From JBLHKW01 sp047618565 (GTDB lineage Bacteria; Planctomycetota; UBA1135; GCA-002686595): 12,526 nucleotides of DNA. The notes under the pieces were generated by a model that worked only from the letters and a program-made list of their open reading frames with translations, was not told the origin of the DNA and searched no databases. The translations under genes were made by a program, and so were the position numbers. Shown piece after piece: positions 6,520 through 12,526 of the stretch (positions within the stretch are counted from its first letter, which is position 1; each line of letters opens with the position of its first letter). Location of the stretch: assembly GCA_047618565.1 (NCBI GenBank), contig JBLHKW010000150.1:1-12526 (forward strand). The letters are read 5' to 3'.

Positions 6520-7848
6520 GTGGCCGATTCCAAGGCCAGCGCATGGCGCGGACGAGGACGAGGGCGAATAGGGCTCGTCTTCTTCGATCAGGTCATCGTC
6601 AGCGGCTGTAGTTTCCTGACGATGCTGGTCCTGATCCGGTCCAGCGGGCTCGAGCTCTACGGCGCGTTCGGGATGGTCCTGGCCCTGGCCATGTTCATCG
6701 TCGGCCTGCAGCTGGCATTCATCTCGCAGCCCATGATGAGCATCGGGCCGGCCCAGTCGGACGCCGACCGGCCCGGGTTCTTCGGATCGATGCTCGTGCT
6801 GCAGTTGGGTTTCACGACCGTGGCCGCCATCGCGACCGCGATCGCCTACATGCTCCTGCAGGGGGTCTGGGCCGATCCGCTGCTCGACGGGACGCTGCTC
6901 TCCGGTTCGGTCATGATCCTCGCGCGCCAGGGCTACGTCTTCGTGCGCAACAGCTTCTTCGCCACCGGGCGCGTGGCTCGCGCCGTCGCCAACGACAGCC
7001 TGGCGTTCGGAGGCCAGCTGGTCGCTCTGGCCCTCCTGGGGCGTGGGGGTCCCCTGGAGCTGAACACCGTCTTCTGGACTGTGGGAGCCTTCTTCGGTCT
7101 CGCGCTGGTCGTGGGCCTGATGCAGTTCGGGACGGTCGTCTTCAGCCGCGAGGCCCTGACGCGTACCGCGGCCCGCAACTGGCGCTTCTCGCGCTGGCTC
7201 GGCGTCCAGTCGGTCTTCCAGTGGTTCTCGAGCAACGCCATCTTCATCGCCTCGGGCAGTGTGCTCGGGAGCGCGGCGGTGGGCGCTCTCAAGCTGGCCC
7301 AGAACGTGGTCGGGATCCTGGGCGTGGTGCTCGTCGCACTCGAGAACTTCGTTCCGGTGGACGCGGCGCGCGCCTTCGCCGGTGCCGGGATGGACGGCCT
7401 CAAGCGTTACCTCAAGCGCATCTTGTTCATCGGGGGGCTGGCGACCGCCGGTGTTGCGGCATGCATCATGGCCTGGCCCGCCGCGCTCTTGCAGCTGCTC
7501 TCGGCGGTCGAACCCGATGCCTGGACGATCGGCGCCCTGCGCTGGTTCGCGCTGCTCTACTTGCTGGCCTTCGTCGTCACGGTCCAGAACATCGCGTTCC
7601 GCTCCGTGGAGCGCACGCGCGAGCTCGCCCTATGCCATATCCTGATATCGCTACCCATGCTCGTGGCGGCGCATCCGGTCGTCGTCCACTTCGGCTTCAC
7701 CGGGGCCTGCGTGGCCCTCGTGTTGCACAAGGCCGTGCTCTGCATCTGCCTCGCTACCACGTTCCGCTGGACGACGGCGAGGATCGAGCGCCAGGGCCCC
7801 GGGTCGTTAGCTGTTGACGACGAGCGCGCTCCGGCCACGGCCGCCTAG
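6520..7848 (+). CDS. Wzx-like polysaccharide flippase (MOP superfamily membrane protein)
   Basis: This 442-aa protein is almost entirely hydrophobic, with about 12 predicted membrane helices, the usual size and plan of Wzx/RfbX-type lipid-linked oligosaccharide flippases. The early segment FFDQVIVSGCSFLTMLVLIRSSG followed by ELYGAFGMVLALAMF matches the typical first two helices of polysaccharide export flippases. The segment ALKLAQNVVGILGVVLVALEN recalls the second repeat of the fold. It would move undecaprenyl-linked repeat units across the inner membrane. The GTG start directly follows the TAG of the glycosyltransferase, in the same reading frame and without a clear Shine-Dalgarno, so translation probably depends on coupling. 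No polymerase gene (Wzy) is visible nearby. The exact family call is moderate because flippase sequences diverge strongly. Confidence 0.82.
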   Translation: MADSKASAWRGRGRGRIGLVFFDQVIVSGCSFLTMLVLIRSSGLELYGAFGMVLALAMFIVGLQLAFISQPMMSIGPAQSDADRPGFFGSMLVLQLGFTTVAAIATAIAYMLLQGVWADPLLDGTLLSGSVMILARQGYVFVRNSFFATGRVARAVANDSLAFGGQLVALALLGRGGPLELNTVFWTVGAFFGLALVVGLMQFGTVVFSREALTRTAARNWRFSRWLGVQSVFQWFSSNAIFIASGSVLGSAAVGALKLAQNVVGILGVVLVALENFVPVDAARAFAGAGMDGLKRYLKRILFIGGLATAGVAACIMAWPAALLQLLSAVEPDAWTIGALRWFALLYLLAFVVTVQNIAFRSVERTRELALCHILISLPMLVAAHPVVVHFGFTGACVALVLHKAVLCICLATTFRWTTARIERQGPGSLAVDDERAPATAA

Positions 7849-8043
7849 GACATTGTTCGACCCCAGGGTGGTACTCCCCGCGGCGCCAACGGCGTGCCGG
7901 GCGAGGCGTGCTCATTGGGACCGCCAAAAAAGAAGCTGCGCGCGTTCCGGCCGAAGCCAGAGCGCGCGCAGCTCGATCCAGGGTACCGACCGGGTCCGGA
8001 TCAGATCCGGGGAATCAGTCGGGTCCTATGACCTGTAGAAGAC
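7849..8043. other. Convergent intergenic region with terminator and dyad
   Basis: This 195-bp stretch separates the plus-strand flippase from the minus-strand sorted-protein gene. It contains the minus-strand terminator described separately and, nearer the sorted-protein stop, a perfect inverted repeat CCGGATC-A-GATCCGG (7996-8010) that would fall in the 3' untranslated region. No terminator with a T-run is seen for the plus-strand unit. Confidence 0.6.
7926..7973 (-). terminator. Rho-independent terminator of the sorted-protein gene
   Basis: An exact 11-bp inverted repeat AGCTGCGCGCG / CGCGCGCAGCT (7934-7944 and 7963-7973) with an 18-nt loop is followed on the minus strand by TTCTTTTTT. GC-rich stem plus T-run is a classical intrinsic terminator, oriented to stop transcription coming from the gene that ends at 8044. 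There is no T-run on the plus-strand side, so it should not serve the flippase gene as a standard intrinsic terminator. Confidence 0.9.
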
Positions 8044-8718
8044 TCAGGCGTTGACCGTCTGATCCTTCGACTTGAGGCTCATGGCGACGACGCCGAGGAG
8101 CAGCATGACGGTGAGGATGATAAGGCCCCACTGGCTGACGGTCGGGACGCCCGCGGCGCCGCCCTCGTAGACGAGGTCGATGCTGCCACCGTAGACGGCG
8201 TCAACGGCGTCGTCGACGTCGTCGAAGCCCTCGAAGAGCTCGATGGCAAGGTCACCCGCGACAAGGATGTCCGGGATGCCGTTGTCGGTCAGGTCGATGA
8301 TGCCGCCACTGGCGTAGGCGCCGGTGCCCGCGAAATCGTCGCCGATGCCGGCGGTCAGGTAGACGAGACCGTTGAAGTTCATCGTGGCTTCGGACAGCCA
8401 GCTACCGCCGACGGTCGTGAGGGTGATGTCCCAGCCGACACCGGTCATCGAGGAGCCGTCGGGGAGTCCCGGGCCGAGCACGGTGTTGGAGGGGTCGCCC
8501 AGGCCGTCCCAGCTCTCCTGGCCGGTCATGTCGAAGTTGAGCGTCGTGGCGCCACTGGCCTCGTCAAAGGAGCTGCTGTTCAGCGTCGGGGTGGTGTTCG
8601 CGACACCGGCGACGGAGATCTGGGTCTCGAGGGCGGACGTGACGATGGTGTCACCTTTGTCCGCGTTCGCGAGTCCGGCAAGGCTGACGCAGGCGGCGAT
8701 CATCAAAGTGCGCTTCAT
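8044..8718 (-). CDS. Secreted IPTL-CTERM-type sorted surface protein (exosortase H substrate)
   Basis: This 224-aa protein is a likely exosortase substrate. It begins with a Sec signal peptide (MKRTLMIAACVSLAGLANA, cleavage after residue 19). The mature part is acidic and rich in Gly, Asp, Ser and Thr, with no cysteine, and resembles other secreted proteins of unknown function. It ends with the tripartite sorting signal VPTVSQWG (191-198), a membrane helix and a short tail SLKSKDQTVNA. The canonical motif is IPTLxxWG, so this is a conservative variant. The start at 8718 is set by the signal peptide; upstream codons of the open frame lie in the leader. Only a weak purine run precedes it. Exosortase H is encoded 358 bp upstream. 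A near-consensus sigma-54 promoter and a terminator frame the gene as its own transcription unit. The function on the surface is unknown; a matrix or envelope role is inference. Confidence 0.9.
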   Translation of the reverse strand: MKRTLMIAACVSLAGLANADKGDTIVTSALETQISVAGVANTTPTLNSSSFDEASGATTLNFDMTGQESWDGLGDPSNTVLGPGLPDGSSMTGVGWDITLTTVGGSWLSEATMNFNGLVYLTAGIGDDFAGTGAYASGGIIDLTDNGIPDILVAGDLAIELFEGFDDVDDAVDAVYGGSIDLVYEGGAAGVPTVSQWGLIILTVMLLLGVVAMSLKSKDQTVNA

Positions 8719-8796
8719 ATGTATTGTCTCTATCTGTTGCCGAAGGGGCCTGTGCCGTCTTCGAGTTGTGTGGTGTGTGAGATCCCTGAGAGGGGA

Positions 8797-8817
8797 GGCC
8801 ACGTTCACGACGTGACC
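8797..8817 (-). promoter_or_regulatory. Predicted 5'-end mRNA hairpin / dyad at the sigma-54 start site
   Basis: On the minus strand GGTCACGT and ACGTGGCC pair as an 8-bp stem (one G-U pair) around the loop CGTGA. If transcription starts about 12 bp downstream of the -12 GC (near 8820), this hairpin would occupy nucleotides 4-24 of the mRNA. That placement suits a transcript-stabilising 5' stem. It could instead be a DNA operator near +1. Confidence 0.5.
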
Positions 8818-8830
8818 ATGCGCAGACTTT

Positions 8831-8847
8831 AGCAATTCCGGTGCCAA
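8831..8847 (-). promoter_or_regulatory. Sigma-54 (RpoN) -24/-12 promoter of the sorted-protein gene
   Basis: The minus strand reads TTGGCACCGGAATTGCT, which fits the consensus YTGGCACGRNNNTTGCW at all positions except one (C for G after TGGCAC). The invariant GG (8845-8844) and GC (8833-8832) have the exact 10-bp gap. It points at the sorted-protein gene and predicts a start near 8820, giving a leader of about 100 nt. Sigma-54 promoters need an NtrC-type activator, and one is encoded at 2493-3827. Confidence 0.85.
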
Positions 8848-8940
8848 TTCGGGGACACAGCACTAAGTCGTTCCAAAGGGGCGGGTTATGGCGCTGCTCC
8901 GCACTCTGCCCCGTGGGTGGGATAGGGTTGAGTGGCAAAG

Positions 8941-8957
8941 TGCTGCAAAGTACAACA
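8941..8957 (-). promoter_or_regulatory. Candidate activator site, proximal copy (TGTTG-N5-TGCAGCA)
   Basis: The minus strand carries TGTTGTACTTTGCAGCA, an imperfect dyad centred near 8949, about 129 bp upstream of the predicted start. It shares the pattern TGTTG-N5-TGCARCA with the distal site. Position and symmetry fit an enhancer for a sigma-54 activator. Which protein binds is inferred. Confidence 0.5.
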
Positions 8958-9019
8958 CTGGCTTTCCGCGCCCCGGGGCGAGAGGCCCCCGGAAGGGCCT
9001 GATAACGTCGAATCGGGGC

Positions 9020-9036
9020 TGTTGCAGCTCGCAACA
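9020..9036 (-). promoter_or_regulatory. Candidate activator site, distal copy (TGTTGC-N5-GCAACA)
   Basis: TGTTGC and GCAACA form a perfect 6-bp inverted repeat around a 5-bp centre, about 208 bp upstream of the predicted start and 79 bp from the proximal site (centre to centre). It lies 41 bp downstream of the exosortase stop, so an RNA hairpin role for that gene is an alternative. There is no T-run. Confidence 0.5.
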
Positions 9037-9076
9037 CCGGCCAGGAAGGCCCTCCAGGGGCTCCTTGAAGCCGGGA

Positions 9077-9652
9077 TCAGGCGTCTTCGGCCACGGCCGG
9101 CTTGGGCTTGTTGGCCTTCGAGAGCACCGACGCGGCCCAGAGGGCCCACACGATCAGGGTCAGGGCCACGAAACCGGGTTGCCAGATGTCGACGTGCACC
9201 ATCTCGAACGCTTCCGGGTAGTGCACCCCGGTGTAGTAGAGGCTGATGATGCGGACCAGGTTGACGATCAACAGGGAGGGCACGCCGATCGCGAGGGCGG
9301 TCAGCTTCTGGCGGCTCGTGGCGATGGGGGTGATCAGGACCGCGGCCACCAGCAGGGCCGAGGGCTCGATGGCGTCGCAGCCCTTGCGGATCTCGAGCTG
9401 GAACTTGGACGTGAAGACCAGGAACTCGCGCGATCCAGCGTTCTCGCCCAGGACGTTCAGGATCCAGGCCGATATCCGGGCGTTGAGCCGCAGGTAGACC
9501 GGGAAGAGCGAGTCCCGGAACCAGCTCATGGCCGTGACGCCGTAGAAGGCGCCCAGGGTGCCGAAGAAGATGGCGAAGCGCGTCAGGATCTGCTTGACCA
9601 CCGACGGCTGGCGATTGGACGGCACCGGCCGGTTCTGTTTGTTCTTGCCCAT
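9077..9652 (-). CDS. xrtH: Exosortase H (IPTL-CTERM-specific transpeptidase-like protease)
   Basis: This 191-aa inner-membrane enzyme belongs to the exosortase/archaeosortase family and matches the short exosortase H group, which processes proteins with IPTL-CTERM sorting signals. The family's catalytic triad is visible: Cys92 in RKGCDAIEP, Arg134 in VNLVRIISLYY, and His153 in MVHVDIW. About four or five membrane helices surround these residues (about 23-42, 98-112, 117-140, 160-177). Length agrees with XrtH rather than the roughly 300-aa PEP-CTERM exosortases. The ATG at 9652 lies 63 nt after the stop of the associated membrane protein, so the two are probably co-transcribed. The next gene downstream is an apparent substrate. 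The start has only a weak purine-rich upstream stretch. Confidence 0.93.
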   Translation of the reverse strand: MGKNKQNRPVPSNRQPSVVKQILTRFAIFFGTLGAFYGVTAMSWFRDSLFPVYLRLNARISAWILNVLGENAGSREFLVFTSKFQLEIRKGCDAIEPSALLVAAVLITPIATSRQKLTALAIGVPSLLIVNLVRIISLYYTGVHYPEAFEMVHVDIWQPGFVALTLIVWALWAASVLSKANKPKPAVAEDA

Positions 9653-9715
9653 GGCTTCTCGACTCTACCAGCTCGCCGGGGATCGTGAAGGACGCCAGGC
9701 TCGGGTTTCGATCCC

Positions 9716-10360
9716 TCAGGCGCGGGCCTTGGGTTCCGTGACCAGGGTCACCCCGATCCAGACGATACCCGCCGCTATGAAGCCCGTGGATGGGGAGTAT
9801 GCCGCCAGCTCGTGAATGAAGCTCAGCGTGGGCCGCAGGGAGTCGCTGATGGAGACCGAGGCGAATGCCGGGCTCGGCGCCAGGGTGGCGTAGATGTCGA
9901 TGCTCACGCGCACCGCGACCACGCCACAGATCAGGGGCAGGCCCCAGAGCAGGCGCCGTCGGCGGCGCGACCAGGGCGCCTTGGTGGCCAGGACCAGGGC
10001 GACCAGGAATGCGGTCGGCAAGTAGCCCATGAGGCGCGAATTGGTGGGTTTCTTGCCCTCTACCGGCTTCTTGCCCTTGGTCTTCTCCGTCAGGACGATC
10101 AGCGTATCCATGCCCTTCGCGCTGTCTTCGGCGCGGAAATCCAGGGAGACGTCGCCCACGAAGGATCCGAGGAACGCGTTGCCCGAGAACCTGAAGAAGG
10201 CCCCGTAGGCACTGTCGATGCCGGTTCCAGGGATCAGAAACAGCGTGTACCAGAGCACCAGCCGCAGCAGGAACCCGCGCACTGCCTTGGGTGTGACCTG
10301 CTGCCAGCCGGCGGGGCTGGGCGCACCATCATCGGGATCGACCATGAGGCGATCGAGCAT
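9716..10360 (-). CDS. Exosortase H-associated membrane protein (probable)
   Basis: This 214-aa inner-membrane protein lies directly upstream of exosortase H. It has one helix near the N-terminus (AVRGFLLRLVLWYTLFLIPG, about 27-46), then a roughly 60-residue periplasmic-looking segment with many Ser, Phe and Lys residues (FFRFSGNAFLGSF, then EKTKGKKPVEGKKPT), and three further helices (about 112-126, 137-153 and 195-208). Position, size and topology match the uncharacterised family that accompanies exosortase H in other genomes. The family call rests on this rather than on a diagnostic motif. Its role may be to assist sorting or to pass substrates on. Start at 10360 or 10345 (MVDPDD) cannot be separated, since neither has a good ribosome binding site. 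It begins 32 nt after the CLC stop and may be in the same operon. Confidence 0.7.
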   Translation of the reverse strand: MLDRLMVDPDDGAPSPAGWQQVTPKAVRGFLLRLVLWYTLFLIPGTGIDSAYGAFFRFSGNAFLGSFVGDVSLDFRAEDSAKGMDTLIVLTEKTKGKKPVEGKKPTNSRLMGYLPTAFLVALVLATKAPWSRRRRRLLWGLPLICGVVAVRVSIDIYATLAPSPAFASVSISDSLRPTLSFIHELAAYSPSTGFIAAGIVWIGVTLVTEPKARA

Positions 10361-10392
10361 ACACCAGCCCGTTCAGCCCTCAAGGGGGGCCG

Positions 10393-12234
10393 TCAGGCTT
10401 CGTCCGCGGGGACCTCGTCGGAATCGGCCTGCAAGGCGCGCAGCTTGTCCGAATAGGCGCGACCGAGGGCGTTGCGCTCGAAGAGCGCGATCACGCGCGT
10501 CGGGTTCTCGCTGTCGACCACGGGCACGGCGTTGATGTTCTCACGCGTCATCAGGCGCTGGACGTGGTGCAGGCTGTCGTCCATGCGGACCGTATTGACG
10601 TTCTCGATCATGAAGTCGCGCACGATGACGATGTCCTCGATCACATCCTCGAGGAAGATGCGCCGGATGTCCGAGAGCGAGAAGATGCCGATCAGCTTCT
10701 CCTCGTCGTCGACCACCGGGAAGTAGGTCTCGTGGGAGTCCGCCACGATGCGCATCGCACCGCGCAGGGTCACGTCGGCCTGCACCAGCCGCGGTTTGCG
10801 CGCATCGGGCATGACGTCGCGCACCTTCATGCTCTGCAGCACGTCGACCACGAAGTCGCCGGCGTGGGCGGGCGAATCGAACTGGCTGCCCGTCTGGGCC
10901 TCGTACATGCTCCAACCAGTGGAGAAGAGCATGTGCACGACCGCCACCAGGGTCAGCGGCGCGATCAGGGCGTAGGTGCCGGTGATCTCGGCCACGAGGA
11001 TGACCGATGCGATCGGCACCTTGGCCACACCGGCGAAGAACCCGCCCATGCCGACCAGCGCATAACAGGCCGGGTTGAGACCCATTCCCGGAAAGAGCTC
11101 GCTCGCGCCCTGGCCCACGGCGGCGCCGAGCAGCGCACCGATCGCGAGGGCGGGTGCGAAGACGCCACCGGAACCTCCGGAGGAGATCGAGAACGACGTC
11201 GCGAGGATCTTGGCCAGGATCAGGACCAGAAGCACCGGGATCGCGATCTTGCTGGCGATGGCCGACTGCATCAGGCCGTAGCCGCCGAAGAAGATCCCCT
11301 GGTCGCCCGCCACCGGAACGAGCGCGAGCGCGGTGAAGCCCAGCAGCAGACCCCCGATGGCCGGCTTCAACATGCGCGGGACGCGCTGCATGCGGCCGAA
11401 CATGTGGTGCACGCCGTAGAAGACCTTCGTGTACACCCAGCCGACGAGCGCGCAGGCGACTCCCAGGAACAGGTAGATCAGGAGTTCGCGCGGATCGTCG
11501 AAGCGCAGGGATGAGAGCAGTTCGGGCGCGATCTCCACGGCCCGATGCTCTCCGGAGACCGTGGTGAACGTGGCGTAGGCCAGGATCGAGGAGATGATGC
11601 AGGGGATGATCGCCTCGCCCTCGAACTCGGTCTTGCGGTAGAGCACCTCGGGCATGAACAGCGCGCCACCGAGCGGCGAGCAGAACATGGCGCCGATACC
11701 CGCGCTGGCCCCGGAGAGCAGGAATAGCCGTCGGTCGCGCGCTGAGAGCTTCAGCGCGCCGGCGATCGAGCTGCCGATACCCGCGCCCACGTGGGCGACG
11801 GGACCCTCCTGGCCGGCCGAGCCGCCGGTGCCGATGGTGATCGCGCTGGCCAGCGCCTTGAGCACGATGAGGCGCGCTCGCACGACGCCCTTGAGACGGT
11901 GGAAGGAGCGGATGACCGAGTCGGTTCCGTGCCCCTCGGCCTCGGGCGCAAAGGTGGAGATCAGCCAGCCCGTCAGCAGACCGCCCGCGGTGGGGATCGC
12001 GACGATCAACCAGGATCGTGATCCAAACGCGCCGGCGCCCTCGCCATCGACCCCCGTGGTGCGTCGGAAGACGTGCTCGATGCAGACCTCGATCAGTGCC
12101 TTGAAGCCGACCGCTGCAAGCCCGCCCAGGATCCCGACCAACGAGGCCAGCAACACCCACTTGGTGAAGTGTCCGAACTCGGCCGAGTGGGAGAGCCTGC
12201 TGAGCAGGCGCTTGGAGACGGGCGAGCTGGACAT
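10393..12234 (-). CDS. CLC-family chloride channel/transporter with C-terminal CBS pair
   Basis: This 613-aa inner-membrane protein belongs to the CLC family. The membrane core (about 25-440) has the gating-glutamate motif GQEGP (141-145, Glu143), the anion-site motif SGGSGGVFAP (352-361) and the late helices typical of CLC proteins. At the place of the proton-path glutamate of E. coli ClcA (EE in IIEEM) it has PEVLYR (Glu196-Val197), so the second position is Val, as in CLC channels. This suggests a channel or an uncoupled transporter. Two CBS domains follow (about 467-525 and 545-600: MKVRDVMP and VRDFMIENVNTVRM starts), likely binding adenine nucleotides and gating transport. The ATG at 12234 has no clear ribosome binding site. 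The gene precedes the exosortase pair by 32 nt; a functional link to sorting is not evident. Confidence 0.95.
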   Translation of the reverse strand: MSSSPVSKRLLSRLSHSAEFGHFTKWVLLASLVGILGGLAAVGFKALIEVCIEHVFRRTTGVDGEGAGAFGSRSWLIVAIPTAGGLLTGWLISTFAPEAEGHGTDSVIRSFHRLKGVVRARLIVLKALASAITIGTGGSAGQEGPVAHVGAGIGSSIAGALKLSARDRRLFLLSGASAGIGAMFCSPLGGALFMPEVLYRKTEFEGEAIIPCIISSILAYATFTTVSGEHRAVEIAPELLSSLRFDDPRELLIYLFLGVACALVGWVYTKVFYGVHHMFGRMQRVPRMLKPAIGGLLLGFTALALVPVAGDQGIFFGGYGLMQSAIASKIAIPVLLVLILAKILATSFSISSGGSGGVFAPALAIGALLGAAVGQGASELFPGMGLNPACYALVGMGGFFAGVAKVPIASVILVAEITGTYALIAPLTLVAVVHMLFSTGWSMYEAQTGSQFDSPAHAGDFVVDVLQSMKVRDVMPDARKPRLVQADVTLRGAMRIVADSHETYFPVVDDEEKLIGIFSLSDIRRIFLEDVIEDIVIVRDFMIENVNTVRMDDSLHHVQRLMTRENINAVPVVDSENPTRVIALFERNALGRAYSDKLRALQADSDEVPADEA

Positions 12235-12313
12235 CGGTCAGAGGATAGGGGATGGCGCCGACAATCCTAACAGCAGTCCCGTGAAGACTCGGAGACGGCG
12301 CGCAAGGGAAGCG

Positions 12314-12526
12314 CTACTCGGTCGCCTCCGGCCATAGATCCGCGCGCCGCTCTTCCATCTCCTTGATCAGCTTGCTCAGCGTGTTGTGTTCGTCGAGCAT
12401 GAAGATGGCGTCGAAGTTCAGCTGGCAGACCGCGCAGACCGGACGTGACCCGCGGTAGCTCATGATGTCGCTCTTCTCGAGCACCACGTCCTCCAGCCCA
12501 TAGTCCTCGGCCTCGGTCGGCACGCC
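12314..12526 (-). CDS. Small unrecognised CxxC protein, partial at right edge
   Basis: A minus-strand frame is open from the window edge to a TAG at 12314 and encodes at least 70 codons. A GTG at 12523 could be a start, but there is only one codon of sequence upstream, so the gene may begin outside. I do not recognise the family. Seen directly: an acidic first part (EAEDYGLEDVVLEKSDI), then VCAVCQLNF with a CxxC that may bind zinc or be redox active, then a charged helix (KLIKEMEERRADLW). It lies 79 nt upstream of the CLC gene on the same strand. Confidence 0.6.
   Translation of the reverse strand, partial: GVPTEAEDYGLEDVVLEKSDIMSYRGSRPVCAVCQLNFDAIFMLDEHNTLSKLIKEMEERRADLWPEATE

Larger units (their letters stand above)
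8719..9076 (-). other. Long regulatory region upstream of the sorted-protein gene
   Basis: No gene is supported in this 358-bp stretch. It holds the 5' leader with a hairpin (8797-8817), the -24/-12 promoter (8831-8847) and two related 17-bp dyads (8941-8957 and 9020-9036). Between the dyads lie two GC-rich palindromes: CGCCCCGGGGCG at 8969-8980 and AGGCCC/GGGCCT at 8983-9000. The GC palindromes have no T-run, so they are weak candidates for ending exosortase transcription. Confidence 0.7.

Noticed and set aside
8719..8847. Upstream ATG (8847) for the sorted protein
   Set aside because: The signal peptide begins at 8718, and the upstream codons overlap the predicted promoter and leader.
8969..9000. 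GC-rich palindromes as a terminator for exosortase H
   Set aside because: There is no T-run on either side; they may only be GC-rich self-complementarity. They are noted in the intergenic entry but not called as a terminator.
1..12526. CRISPR arrays, insertion sequences, integrases, toxin-antitoxin or phage-defence genes
   Set aside because: No repeat-spacer pattern, terminal inverted repeats, transposase motifs or defence domains were seen in any frame.

Overview
This is a high-GC, gene-dense bacterial window that looks chromosomal. The organism is probably an environmental Gram-negative bacterium. It carries an exosortase with an IPTL-type sorted surface protein, both known from bacteria with outer membranes, plus polysaccharide-assembly genes and a bacilliredoxin. 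Many starts have weak or absent Shine-Dalgarno sequences. I cannot fix the phylum; Planctomycetota, Acidobacteriota-like or related deep lineages are guesses only.

Layout, left to right. Positions 1-1134 (minus) hold the two-subunit sodium:solute symporter pair: a DUF4212 small subunit and the large subunit, which is cut by the window edge. A tRNA-Leu(UAG) lies just upstream at 1265-1349 (minus). Positions 1441-2342 (minus) hold a bacilliredoxin and an unrecognised 160-aa protein 8 nt downstream of it. Positions 2493-5117 (minus) encode a membrane sensor histidine kinase and an NtrC-type sigma-54 response regulator whose ATG directly follows the kinase stop. Divergent from these, 5344-7848 (plus) encode a DUF1972/GT4 glycosyltransferase and a Wzx-like flippase, again with stop and start abutting. 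Positions 8044-8718 (minus) encode a secreted protein with a C-terminal VPTVSQWG sorting signal. Its probable terminator is at 7926-7973 and a near-consensus sigma-54 promoter is at 8831-8847. Positions 9077-10360 (minus) encode exosortase H and a membrane protein resembling the exosortase H-associated family. Positions 10393-12234 (minus) encode a CLC chloride channel/transporter with two CBS domains. A small CxxC protein runs off the right edge.

The unifying idea is a regulated surface-protein/exopolysaccharide module. The kinase and sigma-54 activator are encoded about 3 kb from a sorted-protein gene that has a -24/-12 promoter. Two copies of a 17-bp dyad lie about 129 and 208 bp upstream of its predicted start, a normal range for sigma-54 enhancers. 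The processing enzyme is encoded next door, and polysaccharide-assembly genes sit between regulator and substrate. This resembles the PrsK/PrsR-RpoN control known for PEP-CTERM proteins, here for an IPTL-CTERM/exosortase H pair. The regulatory link is inferred from sequence, not demonstrated.
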